Of a stretch of 64,000 nucleotides of DNA, positions 18,657 through 28,217 are shown one piece after another. Positions within the stretch are counted from its first letter, which is position 1, and each line of letters begins with the position of its first letter. The position numbers were made by a program, and so were the translations under genes. This DNA comes from Methylomonas rapida. GTDB lineage: Bacteria > Pseudomonadota > Gammaproteobacteria > Methylococcales > Methylomonadaceae. The stretch covers positions 2,542,001 through 2,606,000 of the forward strand of contig NZ_CP113517.1 of NCBI RefSeq assembly GCF_024360925.2. Reading direction: 5' to 3'. The notes under the pieces were generated by a model. It ran no database searches and had not been told where the DNA came from. It was given only the letters and a program-made list of their open reading frames with translations.

Positions 18657-19571
18657 ATGATCTCTGTCGAAAATCTGGTTTTTGAATACCCCGGCCTGCG
18701 TGCGTTGGACGAGGTGTCTTTTGCGATCGAGCAAGGCAGCATCACCGCCTTGGTCGGTCCGAATGGCGCCGGCAAGACCACCTTGTTACGCTGCATGGCG
18801 GCCTTGGAGCAACCGGTCAGCGGCAACATAAACATCGCAGGCATCGACGTATTGGAACAGCCGCGTGATTGTCATCGCCTCATCGGCTACTTGTCCGATT
18901 TTTTTGGCCTCTATCAGCGTTTGACGGTACGGCAATGCCTGCATTTCGTCGCCCGGGCGCAAGGGATACCCGAGCACGATTGCGCGGCCGCCATCGCCGA
19001 TGTCAGCCGCAGATTGCAGATCGAAGATAGATTGGCGATGCGCCCCGGAGAACTATCACGCGGTTTGCGGCAACGCGTCGCGATTGCCCAAGCCATCATC
19101 CATAAGCCACGCCTGGTATTGCTGGATGAGCCGGCTTCCGGCCTGGACCCGGAGGCGCGTCATGAATTGGCTGAATTGTTTTTGGATTTGCAACGTCAGG
19201 GCATGACATTATTGGTTTCGTCACATATCCTGGCCGAACTGGAAGCCTATTGCACCGATATGCTGGTGCTGCGTCAGGGCCGCATCGTCGAACAAGTGGC
19301 GATCAAAACCAGCCTACAACGAAAACCTTTCAAGTTGTTGCTGGCCGAGCCCGTAACCAGACTGGGCGAGTTGTTGCAACGGGTGAACGATCTCAGCGTG
19401 CTGAAAATTGAAAACGATTGTTCGGCCTTGGTGCAAGTTCCGGATAACCCCAGGCAGCAACATGCGATTTTAAAAGCCTTGCTGGCCCGCGAACTGCCGG
19501 TTTGCGAATTCGCGCCAGCCGCCAGTCATCTGCAAGATACTTATCTGCAAACCATCAGGCAATCGTCATGA
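18657..19571 (+). CDS. ABC transporter ATP-binding protein
   Basis: This encodes 304 residues. The Walker A (GPNGAGKTT), signature (LSRGLRQRVAIAQA), Walker B (LVLLDEPASGLDP) and His switch (LLVSSHIL) are all intact. The C-terminal ~80 residues are the accessory domain common in ABC-2 type exporters. Its stop overlaps the start of the permease gene (ATGA at 19568). The substrate is unknown. The architecture resembles exporters with a large multi-pass partner rather than importers, and no binding protein is encoded. Confidence 0.92.
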   Translation: MISVENLVFEYPGLRALDEVSFAIEQGSITALVGPNGAGKTTLLRCMAALEQPVSGNINIAGIDVLEQPRDCHRLIGYLSDFFGLYQRLTVRQCLHFVARAQGIPEHDCAAAIADVSRRLQIEDRLAMRPGELSRGLRQRVAIAQAIIHKPRLVLLDEPASGLDPEARHELAELFLDLQRQGMTLLVSSHILAELEAYCTDMLVLRQGRIVEQVAIKTSLQRKPFKLLLAEPVTRLGELLQRVNDLSVLKIENDCSALVQVPDNPRQQHAILKALLARELPVCEFAPAASHLQDTYLQTIRQSS

Positions 19572-20881
19572 ATCTGAATCCGGAATTTCAACGCCAACTG
19601 TATCTGGAAGTTTCCCACGCCCGCCTGATCGGCGTGCCCTTGGTGCTGGGCGTCATTTTTACCTTGTGTTATTTCCTCGACGGCTACCGCCTGGGTACCA
19701 GCACGGCAAACACCGCCCTGACCCTGTACATGCTTATCACGCTGCTATGGGGGGCCAGGCAAACCATTGACAGCATCGTCGAAGAATACCGGGAACGTAC
19801 CTGGGATACGCAACGCCTTTCCGCATTGGGCCCCTGGGATATGAGTTGGGGCAAACTGTTCGGCAGCACCGTCATGGTCTGGTACGCCGGCGCCCTCTGT
19901 TTGCTGGTTTACGCGCTGGCAACCGATAATCCATCAAATTTACCGCTGTTACTGTTTTACGGAATTTGCTCGGCCCTATTGGTGCAAGCCGGCGGCCTGT
20001 TGCTGGGTTTGTTGGCGGCCCAACGCGGACAAAGCAAAAGCGGTTCGATCTTCATCATTGCCGTGATCGGTTTTTTGTCGATAGCCCCCTGGCTGAGCAA
20101 AACGGCCTCGGTAACGTCATATGCATTTTCATTGAAAACGTTGTCCTGGTACGACTGGACGGTGAACAGCGAGAGTTTTCAGCAGTGCAGCCTGTTACTG
20201 GCCCTGTTCTGGTGCGCAGTCGGCATTTACCGGCTGATGGCGCAGGAACTGGGCATGCGCACCCTGCCCTGGGTCTGGTTGGCTTTTAGCGTGTTTCTGA
20301 TCGTGTATCTGGGCGGTTTGCTGCCCAGCTCGACCTACTCGTTTTCGTTGATCGCCTTTGCGGTCTGTGCCGGCTTGACTTATCTGGGTCTGATGGTGGA
20401 ACGCAACGACGCGATGCGCATCAAGCGCTTGCTGACTTATTTTGCCGAGCGCAATTGGCGCAGGGTCGGCGAAGAAACCCCGATCTGGTGGCTCAGCTAT
20501 GCTTTGGCGTTGCCGGCCGCTTTGGTATTGAGTCTGTCTGAAAGCCCTTGGCGCGACTTTGGCGCAGCCTTCCATTTTTATCCATTGGCCATCGTCCTGA
20601 TTTTGCTACGCGATTGCGCTATTTATCTGTATTTTTTTTACGGTAACAACCCGCAGCGCGCCCTGAGCCTGACCTTATTGGCCGGCATCTTGCTGTACGG
20701 CGTCATTCCCGGCCTGTTCAACGCCATTGGCCAAAACGGCTTGGCGGCATTGTTTTTTCCGCTGTGGGCCGATTCAGCCGGAACAGGCGTGTCCTGCGCG
20801 CTGATTCAGGTCGGCCTGATCTTGAACTTGCTTTACAGACGCTGGACAGTCAGTACCCGCAACACTAATTCGACCCGATGA
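19568..20881 (+). CDS. ABC transporter permease
   Basis: This encodes 437 residues with about 11-12 hydrophobic segments, beginning MNLNPEFQRQLYLEVS and overlapping the ATPase gene by four bases. It is the membrane partner of that ATPase. No substrate motif is recognisable. The central part (WRRVGEETPIWWLS) is a cytosolic loop. The frame is open upstream of the chosen ATG but the ATGA overlap is the natural start. Confidence 0.8.
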   Translation: MNLNPEFQRQLYLEVSHARLIGVPLVLGVIFTLCYFLDGYRLGTSTANTALTLYMLITLLWGARQTIDSIVEEYRERTWDTQRLSALGPWDMSWGKLFGSTVMVWYAGALCLLVYALATDNPSNLPLLLFYGICSALLVQAGGLLLGLLAAQRGQSKSGSIFIIAVIGFLSIAPWLSKTASVTSYAFSLKTLSWYDWTVNSESFQQCSLLLALFWCAVGIYRLMAQELGMRTLPWVWLAFSVFLIVYLGGLLPSSTYSFSLIAFAVCAGLTYLGLMVERNDAMRIKRLLTYFAERNWRRVGEETPIWWLSYALALPAALVLSLSESPWRDFGAAFHFYPLAIVLILLRDCAIYLYFFYGNNPQRALSLTLLAGILLYGVIPGLFNAIGQNGLAALFFPLWADSAGTGVSCALIQVGLILNLLYRRWTVSTRNTNSTR

Positions 20882-21750
20882 AAAACGTCTACAAACATTC
20901 CCTGATCAACGAAGGGCCAAGTCTGCAAACCTGGCGGGAGAAATTGAATGAAGTGATTTTCGGCTCGGAGACGCGAGCCGGACGTAATTTCGATATTACC
21001 TTGATTTTGCTGATTTTATCGAGCGTATTGGTGGTCATGCTGGATAGTGTCGAAGAGTTTCACAATCGCTACTCGGACGAGTTGAACCTCCTGGAATGGT
21101 CATTTACGCTGCTGTTCAGCGTGGAATACTTGCTGCGCCTGCTGTGTGTGCGCCACCCCTGGCTGTATATGCGCAGCTTCTATGGCATCGTCGATCTGTT
21201 ATCCATCCTGCCCAACTACATCGGCTTGATCTGTCCCGGCACGCAATACACCATGGTGGTGCGCGTGTTGCGCTTGTTGCGCATCTTCCGGGTGCTCAAA
21301 TTGTCGGTTTATCTGAACGAAGCCACCGTATTGATGACCGCGTTGGTCAACTCGCGCTGGAAAATCATGGTGTTCCTCTACGCAGTATCGATGTTGATCG
21401 TCATCTATGGCGCGCTGATGTATGTCATCGAAGGCAAGGATGCCGGTTTTACCTCGATACCGCGCAGCATGTATTGGGCGATTGTCACCCTGACCACGGT
21501 CGGTTACGGCGATATCGCCCCCAAAACTGGATTCGGTCAATTCGTCGCCTCGATGATCATGATAACGGGTTACGGCATCATTGCGGTGCCCACCGGGATC
21601 TATGGCGTAGAACTGATCAAAACCGTCAAAAAGTCCAATCTACGCAACGACCCTTGTCCAGATTGCGGCGCGATAGGTCATGACCTGGATGCCGACTTTT
21701 GTAAATATTGCGGCCACCCTTTACACGCTTCCGATGAACTGGACGCATGA
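20878..21750 (+). CDS. Voltage-gated K+ channel with C-terminal zinc ribbon
   Basis: This encodes 290 residues with a six-helix Kv-like layout. The S4 sensor has regularly spaced arginines (VVRVLRLLRIFRVLKLS, about residues 123-139) and the pore carries the K+ filter TVGYGD before the last helix. The cytoplasmic tail is a compact zinc ribbon, CPDCGAIGHDLDADFCKYCG, in place of the RCK domain often found. Its ATG overlaps the permease stop (ATGA at 20878), so it is translated with the ABC exporter. Confidence 0.9.
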   Translation: MKNVYKHSLINEGPSLQTWREKLNEVIFGSETRAGRNFDITLILLILSSVLVVMLDSVEEFHNRYSDELNLLEWSFTLLFSVEYLLRLLCVRHPWLYMRSFYGIVDLLSILPNYIGLICPGTQYTMVVRVLRLLRIFRVLKLSVYLNEATVLMTALVNSRWKIMVFLYAVSMLIVIYGALMYVIEGKDAGFTSIPRSMYWAIVTLTTVGYGDIAPKTGFGQFVASMIMITGYGIIAVPTGIYGVELIKTVKKSNLRNDPCPDCGAIGHDLDADFCKYCGHPLHASDELDA

Positions 21751-21823
21751 GCTCCGCATTTTCAGATCTGTCGGCCAGTCCCGCTTTGCTCCTGATCCCG
21801 TTTTATTAGGTCCGTCACTCACG

Positions 21824-22024
21824 CTAACAAGGGTAAGCATCCTGAATGTGGCGCTTATAAAAACGGTTTTTCGATCGGGCATTGATAAACGCCTCAAAGG
21901 TTTGCTCGGGCACATGACAAAATTCCTTGGCCTGATGATCCCTGAAGGCTATGCGCATTTTATGGGTTTGTTCGTCGTAGCCGACAATATCGATAGTACT
22001 GGATTTAACCGGGTGCATTTTCAT
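21824..22024 (-). CDS. KTSC-domain protein
   Basis: This encodes 66 residues from MKMHPVKSST. The pattern is V-x-S-S-x-I, then VGYDEQTHKMRIAF, then VPEQTFEAFINA, and FYKRHI near the end. This is the KTSC domain, a small domain also found at the end of some lysyl-tRNA synthetases and as free-standing proteins of unknown function. It converges on the ion-channel gene. Confidence 0.75.
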   Translation of the reverse strand: MKMHPVKSSTIDIVGYDEQTHKMRIAFRDHQAKEFCHVPEQTFEAFINARSKNRFYKRHIQDAYPC

Positions 22025-22500
22025 GGCGACCTCCGCGTTGGCACTAGCAATCCGGTTAGGTCCATGGAATCGCCGATGGTTCAAACCTCACCGCAAAAAG
22101 TCATGGACTTTCTTCGAGCATAGGGCAGCGTGGCAGAAGATTAAGTGTGGCGACCTGCAATCATCTGCCGCAAACCAAATATTATTTGCAACTGAAATAT
22201 GTTGCTGGCCATTGGCGGCAGCCGGCCAACTGCGGCCACCGATGCTTCGATTCCGATAGGCTGAATTCGAGTGTATACCCGACATTCAAGTGAAAAAATA
22301 CTAAGTATCGGCTAGACAATGCTCAGCCAACGTGGAAAAAATGATATGACCAATACCGAAGTGGTAACGTCGGGTAGCTCAGTAAATTAAAACTTTGACT
22401 GCCATATACTGATCGCAGCGTGACTTTGCCTGGAAAATTAGCTAAAACACCTACCTGTTTAACTCACCAGTCATCGGCATTCCGGATTCGGCAATCATAT
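22025..22500. other. Intergenic region before the helicase operon
   Basis: About 475 bases with no supported gene. It must contain the promoters of the KTSC gene and of the helicase operon, but I see no clear element. The helicase frame is open from a GTG at 22420. Confidence 0.4.
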
Positions 22501-25500
22501 ATGGACATCTTCAGCTTACTCAATCAACAACTGGTCAAACTACTAACCACTAAATTACCGGCGCTGAAGTCCGACTGGTGGAAATCTCTGGTGCTGGACA
22601 AATTAACCTACCAACAAAAAACCTTCGCCGTCTCGCTACCGCCGCAAGCCCTAGAACGCCTGGATTTGGCCGCCCTGTTACGAATAGCCGACCAAAACTG
22701 GTACGACATAGCCAATCAAGGCGGTTTTAACCGCGAAGCGCGAAACTGGTTGAAAGAAGCCCAAACTATCCGCAACCGCTGGGCGCATGCTCCGGCCGAG
22801 GGCTTGCCGGACGACATGTGTTACCGCGATGTCGATACCATTGAACGACTGTTGCAAGTGTTCGGTGCCGACAGCCAAACCCTGAATCGCGTCAAACAAG
22901 AAAAGCAGCATCTGCTTAACCGTTTGGCTAATCACAAAAAAGCACCAGTCGAGCCCCCCCTGGAACCTATTTCCATAAGCTGCAGCTACAAACCCGGTGA
23001 CATGGTACGCCTCAAAGCAGAGCCAAGCAAAACCGGCGCTATCACGGCGGTATTAAATGGAGACGTCGAAAATCGCTACCAAGTCTTTCTTGATGCTGCA
23101 ATTTCGACTTTCTACGAATCGCAGATTGAACCGATAACCCTCGCTACGACCAGAACATCCGTAACTCCGGATGAATTGCATGCCGCGATGACCGCGTTGC
23201 AATTGCGCCACCCCAGCACCCGCCATCTTTATTCTTTATTCGCTTCACGCATCAGCTTTATTCCATACCAGTTCCGCCCGGTGCTGAAACTAATCCAGGC
23301 TGACCGCCCCAGAATTCTGATTGCCGACGAAGTCGGTGTCGGTAAAACCATCGAAGCTGGCTTGATACTAAAAGAGCTTCAAGCGCGCCGCGAATTGAAA
23401 ACCGTGCTGGTGATTTGCCCCAAACCGCTGGTTGCCGAACGCAAATGGCTCAACGAAATGAAACGCTTCGACGAACGCTTCGAACATCTGGATGGACAAA
23501 CACTGCGCTATTGCCTTGACGAGACTGATCTCGACGGCGTTTGGCCGCAAAATTATGCACGGGCAATTCTGCCGTATTCCCTATTGGATGAAAGCCTGCT
23601 GAACGGCAAGCAAAATGGTCGCAAGAAACAAAAAGGCTTGATCGATCTCGACCCGCCGCCGATTTTCGATCTGGTCATCGTCGACGAAGCCCACGCCATC
23701 CGCAATACCAACACCTGGGCTCACCAAAACGTCCGCTATTTTTGCGATAACGCCGAAGCAGTGGTCTTGCTGTCCGCCACGCCGATCCAACTGGGTAACC
23801 AGGACCTGTTCAATCTGTTACAACTGCTAAGACCGGATGTAATTACCCGTCGTGGCGATTTCGATGCGATGGCCGAGCCGAATCCGGCTTTGAACAAAGC
23901 AATTGAAGCCGCCAGAGCCGCCAAACCGGATTGGAAAGAGCGCGCATTCGACCATTTGCATGAAGCGTTGGCGACGGCATGGGGACTTGGGGTGTTAAGC
24001 AACGATCCAAAAACCCAGCAAATCCTTGACCTGCTGCTTGGAGAAGACGATTCCACAGAAGTCCGATTAACCATCGTGCGCCTGCTGGAAACGCTGTACA
24101 CCTTTGCCCCCTTCATCAACCGGACCCGTCGACGCGACATCGGTAATTTCACCACCCGCAAACCGGAAACCATCAGCGTCGAATTCACGCCGGAACAAGC
24201 TGAACTGCACCGCGATTTACTCGATCTGCTCGCCAGGATTCTGCAACTTACGCACGGTAACCAAAACCTGAAATTCCTGCTGTCCACCATACGGCGGCAA
24301 ATAGCAAGCAGCGTGTTCGGACTGGCGCCGTTACTAAAGGACATTTTGCACCGCCACTTGAGCAAACTCGAAATCGACGACATAGACCCCTACGACTCGA
24401 TGGATACCGAGTCTATTAGCCAAATCATCATGCAATTCCGGCAAGAAGTGGATGAGCTGATTCAGAAGGCGCAACGGGTCGCCAATGGCCCCGATCCCAA
24501 ATTAGCCGCCTTTCTCAAGGTCATCCGTGACAAACAGGCACTGGATAACAACAAACTATTGGTTTTTAGCTGCTTCCGCCATACCTGGGAATATCTGGAG
24601 CAAGCACTAAAACGGGAAGGCGTCCGAGTCGGTTTGATTCACGGCAAAATCGCCGACGACCAACGCCGCGAATTGCGCAATCGCTTTAGCCTGCCGAAAG
24701 ACCATGCCGAGACACTGGACGTGTTGTTGTCTTCGGAAGTCGGTTGCGAAGGCTTGGATTACCAATTCTGCGACGGCATGGTCAATTACGACTTGCCGTG
24801 GAACCCGATGCGCGTCGAACAACGCATAGGCCGTATTGACCGTTACGGCCAAAAAAGCCCGACAGTGGTCATCTATAACTTCATTACACCCGGCACCGTC
24901 GATGCGGAAATTTACGACCGTTGCCTATGGCGTATCGGTGTCTTTCAGCAATCCATCGGCGGCAATGAAGAAATTCTTGGCGAACTGACCCAGGAAATCC
25001 AGAACATCGCCGACGACTTCAATCTGACGCCGGAACAACAAGCCGCCCGCCTACAACAACTGTCCGATAACGATGTTCGAATCATGCAGGAACAGGCCCA
25101 ATTGGAGCAGCAACAAAGTCAACTGTTCGGCCTGACTCAGCCCAAGCAGGATCAAGACCTGGTCAATCAAGCGTCCAGCTTCTGGCTGAGCCAAACCATG
25201 CTGGCTAATCTAATCGGTCGTTATCTGCAACAACAGGGCGCGAACATTCCGGCATCGCTTGGGCAAAAAGCCGTTACGACCTTGCAACTCGGGCAAGACC
25301 TCCGCGACTGCTTGTTGAAACAGTTCCAAAGCTTGAAATTTAGTGGTGAATCGGCCCAGCAATGGCAACGCTGGTTGAAAGGTAACGATCCCTATTTGAA
25401 GATTACCTTCGACCAGGAAACTGCCAGCGATAATCGGGAAATTCTGTTCATCGCTCCCACCCATCCGCTAGCCCAACAAGCCGCATTTGCGGTGGAACCG

Positions 25501-26031
25501 GTTACACCAATGCAATGTAATCTTGTGACCCAAACCTATGCGATTCAACCGGGGTACTACCCTTACGCGATTTACCGCTGGCAGAAGAAAGGCATCAAAG
25601 AGGATTTCACCTTTCAACCGTTGAGCACCGACCCGCGCTTGACCGAAGCCATGCTTTCCATCCTGGAATTCGCACAGCCATTCGACAATGCGGATGTAGG
25701 CATTTCGGCTCAGGACGAAACCGAACTGGAACAACACCATCACCGCTTATGGCTGGACGCCCGCGCCGAGCACATCGAACAAGTCCGGCAACAAGTCGAT
25801 TCGCGTTTGAACTCGCTTAAAACCACGCATTCCGCCCGTATTGCCGGATTGAAAGACCAACTGGAAACGAACAGCAACGCGAAAATTCAACGCATGAAAC
25901 AAGCTCAAATTGAAACCGCTGAACGTGATTTTGCTCAGCACTTAGAGCAATTGGAGCTTGCAGCCAAGCAAGCGGATATATTGACTGAGGCGGTGGTGTT
26001 TGGGATTTTGGTGATTGAGGGAAAACAATGA
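22501..26031 (+). CDS. HEPN-domain SNF2/RapA-like helicase, candidate defence protein
   Basis: This encodes 1176 residues from ATG 22501. Residues 1-140 look like a Swt1-type HEPN domain, with an RNxxxH motif (RNRWAH, residues 91-96) that is the RNase-type signature of active HEPN proteins. A small beta domain (about 160-215) precedes a superfamily 2 helicase: YQFRP (256-260), Walker A DEVGVGKT (276-283), DEAH (395-398), LLSATPIQ (about 423-430) and motif VI QRIGRIDRYGQ (about 773-783). The last ~100 residues are a charged coiled coil. It is the first gene of a three-gene set: its stop overlaps the start of the HSP90-like ATPase gene (ATGA at 26028). Defence is inferred from domain content and neighbours. 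Confidence 0.85.
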   Translation: MDIFSLLNQQLVKLLTTKLPALKSDWWKSLVLDKLTYQQKTFAVSLPPQALERLDLAALLRIADQNWYDIANQGGFNREARNWLKEAQTIRNRWAHAPAEGLPDDMCYRDVDTIERLLQVFGADSQTLNRVKQEKQHLLNRLANHKKAPVEPPLEPISISCSYKPGDMVRLKAEPSKTGAITAVLNGDVENRYQVFLDAAISTFYESQIEPITLATTRTSVTPDELHAAMTALQLRHPSTRHLYSLFASRISFIPYQFRPVLKLIQADRPRILIADEVGVGKTIEAGLILKELQARRELKTVLVICPKPLVAERKWLNEMKRFDERFEHLDGQTLRYCLDETDLDGVWPQNYARAILPYSLLDESLLNGKQNGRKKQKGLIDLDPPPIFDLVIVDEAHAIRNTNTWAHQNVRYFCDNAEAVVLLSATPIQLGNQDLFNLLQLLRPDVITRRGDFDAMAEPNPALNKAIEAARAAKPDWKERAFDHLHEALATAWGLGVLSNDPKTQQILDLLLGEDDSTEVRLTIVRLLETLYTFAPFINRTRRRDIGNFTTRKPETISVEFTPEQAELHRDLLDLLARILQLTHGNQNLKFLLSTIRRQIASSVFGLAPLLKDILHRHLSKLEIDDIDPYDSMDTESISQIIMQFRQEVDELIQKAQRVANGPDPKLAAFLKVIRDKQALDNNKLLVFSCFRHTWEYLEQALKREGVRVGLIHGKIADDQRRELRNRFSLPKDHAETLDVLLSSEVGCEGLDYQFCDGMVNYDLPWNPMRVEQRIGRIDRYGQKSPTVVIYNFITPGTVDAEIYDRCLWRIGVFQQSIGGNEEILGELTQEIQNIADDFNLTPEQQAARLQQLSDNDVRIMQEQAQLEQQQSQLFGLTQPKQDQDLVNQASSFWLSQTMLANLIGRYLQQQGANIPASLGQKAVTTLQLGQDLRDCLLKQFQSLKFSGESAQQWQRWLKGNDPYLKITFDQETASDNREILFIAPTHPLAQQAAFAVEPVTPMQCNLVTQTYAIQPGYYPYAIYRWQKKGIKEDFTFQPLSTDPRLTEAMLSILEFAQPFDNADVGISAQDETELEQHHHRLWLDARAEHIEQVRQQVDSRLNSLKTTHSARIAGLKDQLETNSNAKIQRMKQAQIETAERDFAQHLEQLELAAKQADILTEAVVFGILVIEGKQ

Positions 26032-26806
26032 ATACAGAGTTACAGACATTAAAACAAAAGCGTCTTAAGTGGGTTGATTCTAACCGTGAAAATGGTTTCG
26101 ATGAAGGTATAAACCGGCTTTTAACTGAGCTATATCCCGATAACGCCCACTTCATTTACGAACTACTGCAAAACGCCGAGGACCCTCAAGCAACAACAGT
26201 CCAGTTCAAATTAACCGATTCATCAGTAGAGTTTACACACAATGGCAAGCGCTTGTTCTCATTCAAAGATGTTGAATCCATTACCAGCATAGGCAACAGC
26301 ACCAAACGCGACGACGCCACCAGTATCGGTAAATTCGGCGTGGGTTTCAAAGCGGTGTTTGCCTACACCAACACACCGGAAATTCATTCCGGCAACTTTC
26401 ATTTTCGTATTCGTGATTTGGTGGTGCCGGATACTAAAGGCGTTAAGCAATCCGCATCGAATCAGCAACAAACCAACTTTAGTTTTCCCTTTGATAATCC
26501 AAAAAAGCCCGCAGAGACGGCAATGCAGGAGATTGCCAAAGGCTTGCAAGCTTTGGGTGATAACACCCTGCTGTTTTTGAGTCATATCCGCAAGATTGAA
26601 TACACCTTACCGGATGCCGCCAAAGGTTCGTTGGAACGTATCGATCAAGGAAATGGACGCATTGACATCCGCGTTTGCAAGCCAAATGGCGAAGCGAATG
26701 TTTCACATTGGCTGCATTTCCAGAAAGATGTGGATGTAACCGACGAGGATGGCAAAACCAAAATATGCAGGATTGCTATTGCGTATAGTTTGGTTGAAGA
26801 AGCCAA

Positions 26807-26814
26807 CAAAAAAA
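26807..26814. repeat. Target-site duplication, left copy
   Basis: The 8 bases CAAAAAAA directly abut the left end of the ISL3 element and are repeated exactly at 28210-28217. Eight-base duplications are typical of the ISL3 family. Confidence 0.92.
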
Positions 26815-28209
26815 GGCTCTTCCGTATTTTGCGGAGAAACCACTACATGTAGTGCTATAGTCTTTGCCTGCCACAGTGAGTTTTGCTAAGGTCGACAATT
26901 TAACGCTGGAGTATCGTGATGACACAGTCGCTACTTCAAATACCGCTGGATATACCTGATGTTTGTATCGAAAAAGTTGAAACCACCGCCAAAGGCGAGT
27001 TCATCATCACGGTCAGTAGTACGTTAACCAGTGCAACCTGCCATCAATGCGGCCAGAGGATCGATAAGTTTTATGGCTATGGCAGAGAAATCACCTTGCG
27101 TCATTTGTCGATTTTCGATCGGCCGGTTTGGATCAAGCTAACCCCCAAGCGCTATCGATGCCCTGACTGCCCCAAAGGTCCGACGACCACGCAACAATGT
27201 GGCTGGTATAACTGGAAAAGCCCCCATACCAAAGCGTATGAGCAGTGGATATTGCGTGAATTGATCAACAGCAGCGTGACCGACATGGACGTGAAGCACG
27301 GCATCAGCGCCGAAGCGGCGGAAGGGATTATCAATCGGCACGTGGCCCAACAAGTTGATTGGTCTGCCATCCAAGGCATTCGCTTGCTGGGACTGGATGA
27401 AATCGCTTTGAAAAAAGGGCATCAAGATTTTGTGGTCATCGTGTCGGCTATCGATACCGAGGACCATAAGCGGATTCTGGCGGTGCTGCCCGACCGCAAA
27501 AAAGAAACGGTTAAAGCCTTTTTGCAGAATATTCCCGAGGCACAGCAACACGCGTTACAACGCGTCTGCGTGGACATGTATGAAGGGTATCGCAACGCCG
27601 TCTATGAGACATTGCCCGGCGTCGAGGTGGTGGTTGATCGCTTCCATGTCGCCAAGCATTATCGAGACGGCGCCGACCAGGTCCGCAAGGCGGAAATGAA
27701 AAAACTCAAGAATACCCTGTCTGCCGAGGATTATGCCAAGCTGAAAGGCGCGATGTGGGCTTTTCGGAAGCGCTGGATGGAACTCTCTGCCGATCAGCAA
27801 ACCGTTTTGCTTTTTCTATTCCAGCAAGCCCCCATTTTGCGAGAAGTCTATATCCAACGGGAGCTTTTGACGGGTATTTTTGAGCGCCGACTCAATAAGG
27901 CTGAGGCCGAAAAAGCCTTGGATCGCTGGATGGAGCATATCAAAGTCTTGAAGTTGAAGGGCTTTGATGCGTTTGTCAAAACCTATCAAAACTGGCGAAA
28001 TGAAATCACCAACTATTTCATTCGCCGGGAAACCAGTGGCTTTGTTGAAGGGCTTAACAACAAAATCAAAAGCATCAAACGACGCTGCTTTGGCATTTAC
28101 AATACCGTCCGCCTGTTTCAGCATATCTGGCTTGATATCGAAGGGAGACGGTTGTTCGGTTATGCATAACCCTATATGTCGGGGCTACTCCGCGAAATAC
28201 GGAAGAGCC
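26815..28209 (+). mobile_element. ISL3-family insertion sequence, complete
   Basis: This is a 1395-base element. Its ends are imperfect inverted repeats beginning GGCTCTTCCGTATTT, with about 24 of the first 27 bases matching between the left end and the reverse complement of the right end. It is flanked by identical 8-base target copies and carries a single intact transposase gene. Intact ends, gene and target copies point to a recent insertion. Confidence 0.93.
26919..28169 (+). CDS. ISL3-family transposase
   Basis: This encodes 416 residues. The N-terminal zinc finger is CHQCGQR followed by RYRCPDC. A helix-turn-helix region comes next, then the DDE_Tnp_ISL3 catalytic core: LLGLDEIALKKGH, RVCVDMYEGYRNAV and SGFVEGLNNKIKSIKRRC. 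These give the three acidic residues D, D, E. The reading frame is undamaged, so the element is probably still able to move. ATG 26919 follows a possible GTG at 26916. Confidence 0.95.
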   Translation: MTQSLLQIPLDIPDVCIEKVETTAKGEFIITVSSTLTSATCHQCGQRIDKFYGYGREITLRHLSIFDRPVWIKLTPKRYRCPDCPKGPTTTQQCGWYNWKSPHTKAYEQWILRELINSSVTDMDVKHGISAEAAEGIINRHVAQQVDWSAIQGIRLLGLDEIALKKGHQDFVVIVSAIDTEDHKRILAVLPDRKKETVKAFLQNIPEAQQHALQRVCVDMYEGYRNAVYETLPGVEVVVDRFHVAKHYRDGADQVRKAEMKKLKNTLSAEDYAKLKGAMWAFRKRWMELSADQQTVLLFLFQQAPILREVYIQRELLTGIFERRLNKAEAEKALDRWMEHIKVLKLKGFDAFVKTYQNWRNEITNYFIRRETSGFVEGLNNKIKSIKRRCFGIYNTVRLFQHIWLDIEGRRLFGYA

Positions 28210-28217
28210 CAAAAAAA
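28210..28217. repeat. Target-site duplication, right copy
   Basis: Exact copy of 26807-26814 at the right junction of the ISL3 element. Confidence 0.92.

Noticed and set aside
22373..22382. GGTAGCTCAG resembling a tRNA D-arm
   Set aside because: No acceptor stem, anticodon arm or T-arm (GGTTCGA) follows at the right distance.
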